Positions 63,602 to 64,000 of a stretch of 64,000 bases of DNA are shown here, one piece after another. Numbering within the stretch: position 1 is the stretch's first letter; each line of letters starts with the position of its first letter. The stretch lies in NCBI RefSeq assembly GCF_900142285.1, contig NZ_FRAJ01000003.1, forward strand, positions 169,262 through 233,261, written 5' to 3'. The notes below the pieces were generated by a model. That model did no database searches and was not told where the DNA came from. It saw only the letters and a program-made list of their open reading frames with translations. Made by a program: the position numbers and the translations under genes. Source of the stretch: Caminicella sporogenes DSM 14501. Its GTDB lineage: Bacteria > Bacillota > Clostridia > Peptostreptococcales > Caminicellaceae.

Positions 63602-63634
63602 ATTGCCTCGGAAATAAATTATTTCCGAGGCAAT
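63602..63634. repeat. GC-rich 14-bp palindrome after the spo0A terminator
   Basis: Perfect 14-bp arms (63602-63615 and 63621-63634) with a 5-base loop directly follow the U-run of the spo0A terminator. On the plus strand it is followed by AAAAAA, on the minus strand by no U-run. It may act as a back-up block or protein site. Confidence 0.6.
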
Positions 63635-63680
63635 AAAAAACCCTCATTCCTAGTTAATCTCTAAATTAACTGAACGAGGG
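63635..63680 (-). terminator. Terminator of spo0A
   Basis: Minus-strand hairpin CCCTC/GAGGG with inner stem AGTTAAT/ATTAACT and a run of six Us, 14 bases after the spo0A stop. Confidence 0.85.
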
Positions 63681-63694
63681 AAATCATTTATATA

Positions 63695-64000
63695 TTAGGA
63701 TATTTTCTGTTCAAGTCTTAATTTATCAGCAACCATAGCTATAAATTCGCTATTCGTTGGTTTGCCCTTGCCATTATGTACTGTATAGCCAAATAATTTA
63801 TTAATAGTATCTATTTTTCCTCTACTCCATGCTACTTCTATAGCATGTCTTATTGCTCTTTCTACTCTGCTTGGAGTAGTATTAAACTTTTGAGCTATAC
63901 TTGGATAGAGTTCTTTAGTAACTGCACTCAAATATTCAATATTTTGAACAACCATTCCAATTGCTTCTCTTAAGTATAAATATCCTTTAATATGTGCAGG
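63695..64000 (-). CDS. spo0A: Spo0A, C-terminal DNA-binding domain (cut by window edge)
   Basis: Master response regulator of sporulation. The open frame runs to base 64000 without a start: it begins [20 protein letters not shown] and continues through [24 protein letters not shown] and FIAMVADKL, the Spo0A effector domain that binds 0A boxes. The Met at 63955 is internal. The receiver domain lies beyond the window. The 101 visible residues match the usual domain end. Confidence 0.95.
   Translation of the reverse strand, partial: PAHIKGYLYLREAIGMVVQNIEYLSAVTKELYPSIAQKFNTTPSRVERAIRHAIEVAWSRGKIDTINKLFGYTVHNGKGKPTNSEFIAMVADKLRLEQKIS

Overview
The window is one continuous, gene-dense stretch of chromosome from an AT-rich, low-GC Gram-positive bacterium that makes endospores. 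It carries spo0A, spoIVA, spoIIM, ylbJ, a yteA-like gene, dacF and an alpha/beta-type SASP gene. The gene order closely follows the Bacillus/Clostridium core: ffh-ylxM-ftsY-smc-rnc, the fab genes with fapR, recG-yloV-yloU-rpmB, thiN-rpe-rsgA-prkC-stp-rsmB, fmt-def-priA-coaBC-rpoZ-gmk, divIVA-ylmH-yggT-sepF-yggS, and dacF-pnp-deoB-xerD-spoIIM-nudF. Radical SAM, DUF116, DUF5665, SteA/SteB-like and YlbJ genes point to Clostridia. I cannot name the genus. I see no insertion sequence, prophage, CRISPR array or rRNA.

Layout. 1-7.7 kb: signal recognition (ffh cut at the left edge, ylxM, ftsY), chromosome organisation (smc), a radical SAM enzyme and rnc. 7.8-13.4 kb: a fatty-acid operon, fapR-plsX-fabH-fabD-fabG-fabF, with a sigma-A promoter, a FapR operator at the start site and a terminator after fabF; acpP is missing from its usual place. 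13.6-15.7 kb: rpmF-yceD under a consensus promoter, then ackA. 15.9-18.5 kb: plus-strand tmcAL and ylbJ. 18.5-24.5 kb: a coiled-coil gene, coaD, rsmD, SASP, recG, yloV, yloU. 24.8-41.3 kb: rpmB (plus), two tiny membrane-protein genes where spoVM usually lies, then the thiN-to-dapF block of translation, kinase/phosphatase and CoA genes on the minus strand. 41.5-43.2 kb: rqcH (plus). 43.3-50.8 kb: pyrR, rluD, yteA-like, DUF5665, mtnN and the divIVA-sepF division cluster with an HlyD-like membrane protein. 51-52.8 kb: tRNA-Pro(GGG) and spoIVA. 53-64 kb: dacF, nucleoside salvage (pnp, deoB), xerD, spoIIM, nudF, a DUF3866 gene, an MraY-like and a GT2 glycosyl enzyme, SteB/SteA-like genes, and the 3' end of spo0A at the right edge.

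The most interesting pattern is regulatory. Three sporulation genes (ylbJ, the SASP gene and spoIIM) each sit just downstream of a co-directional housekeeping gene (tmcAL, recG, nudF). In each case the intergenic region holds a sequence complementary to the sporulation gene's own Shine-Dalgarno. A read-through transcript could fold and hide the ribosome site, while a transcript begun at a sporulation promoter inside the gap would lack the complementary arm. At spoIIM a good sigma-E-type promoter places the start site inside the loop. This reading is inferred, but it is testable.

Start codons were chosen by Shine-Dalgarno position and family alignment from memory, so several differ from the longest open frame. 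TTG starts are common here.
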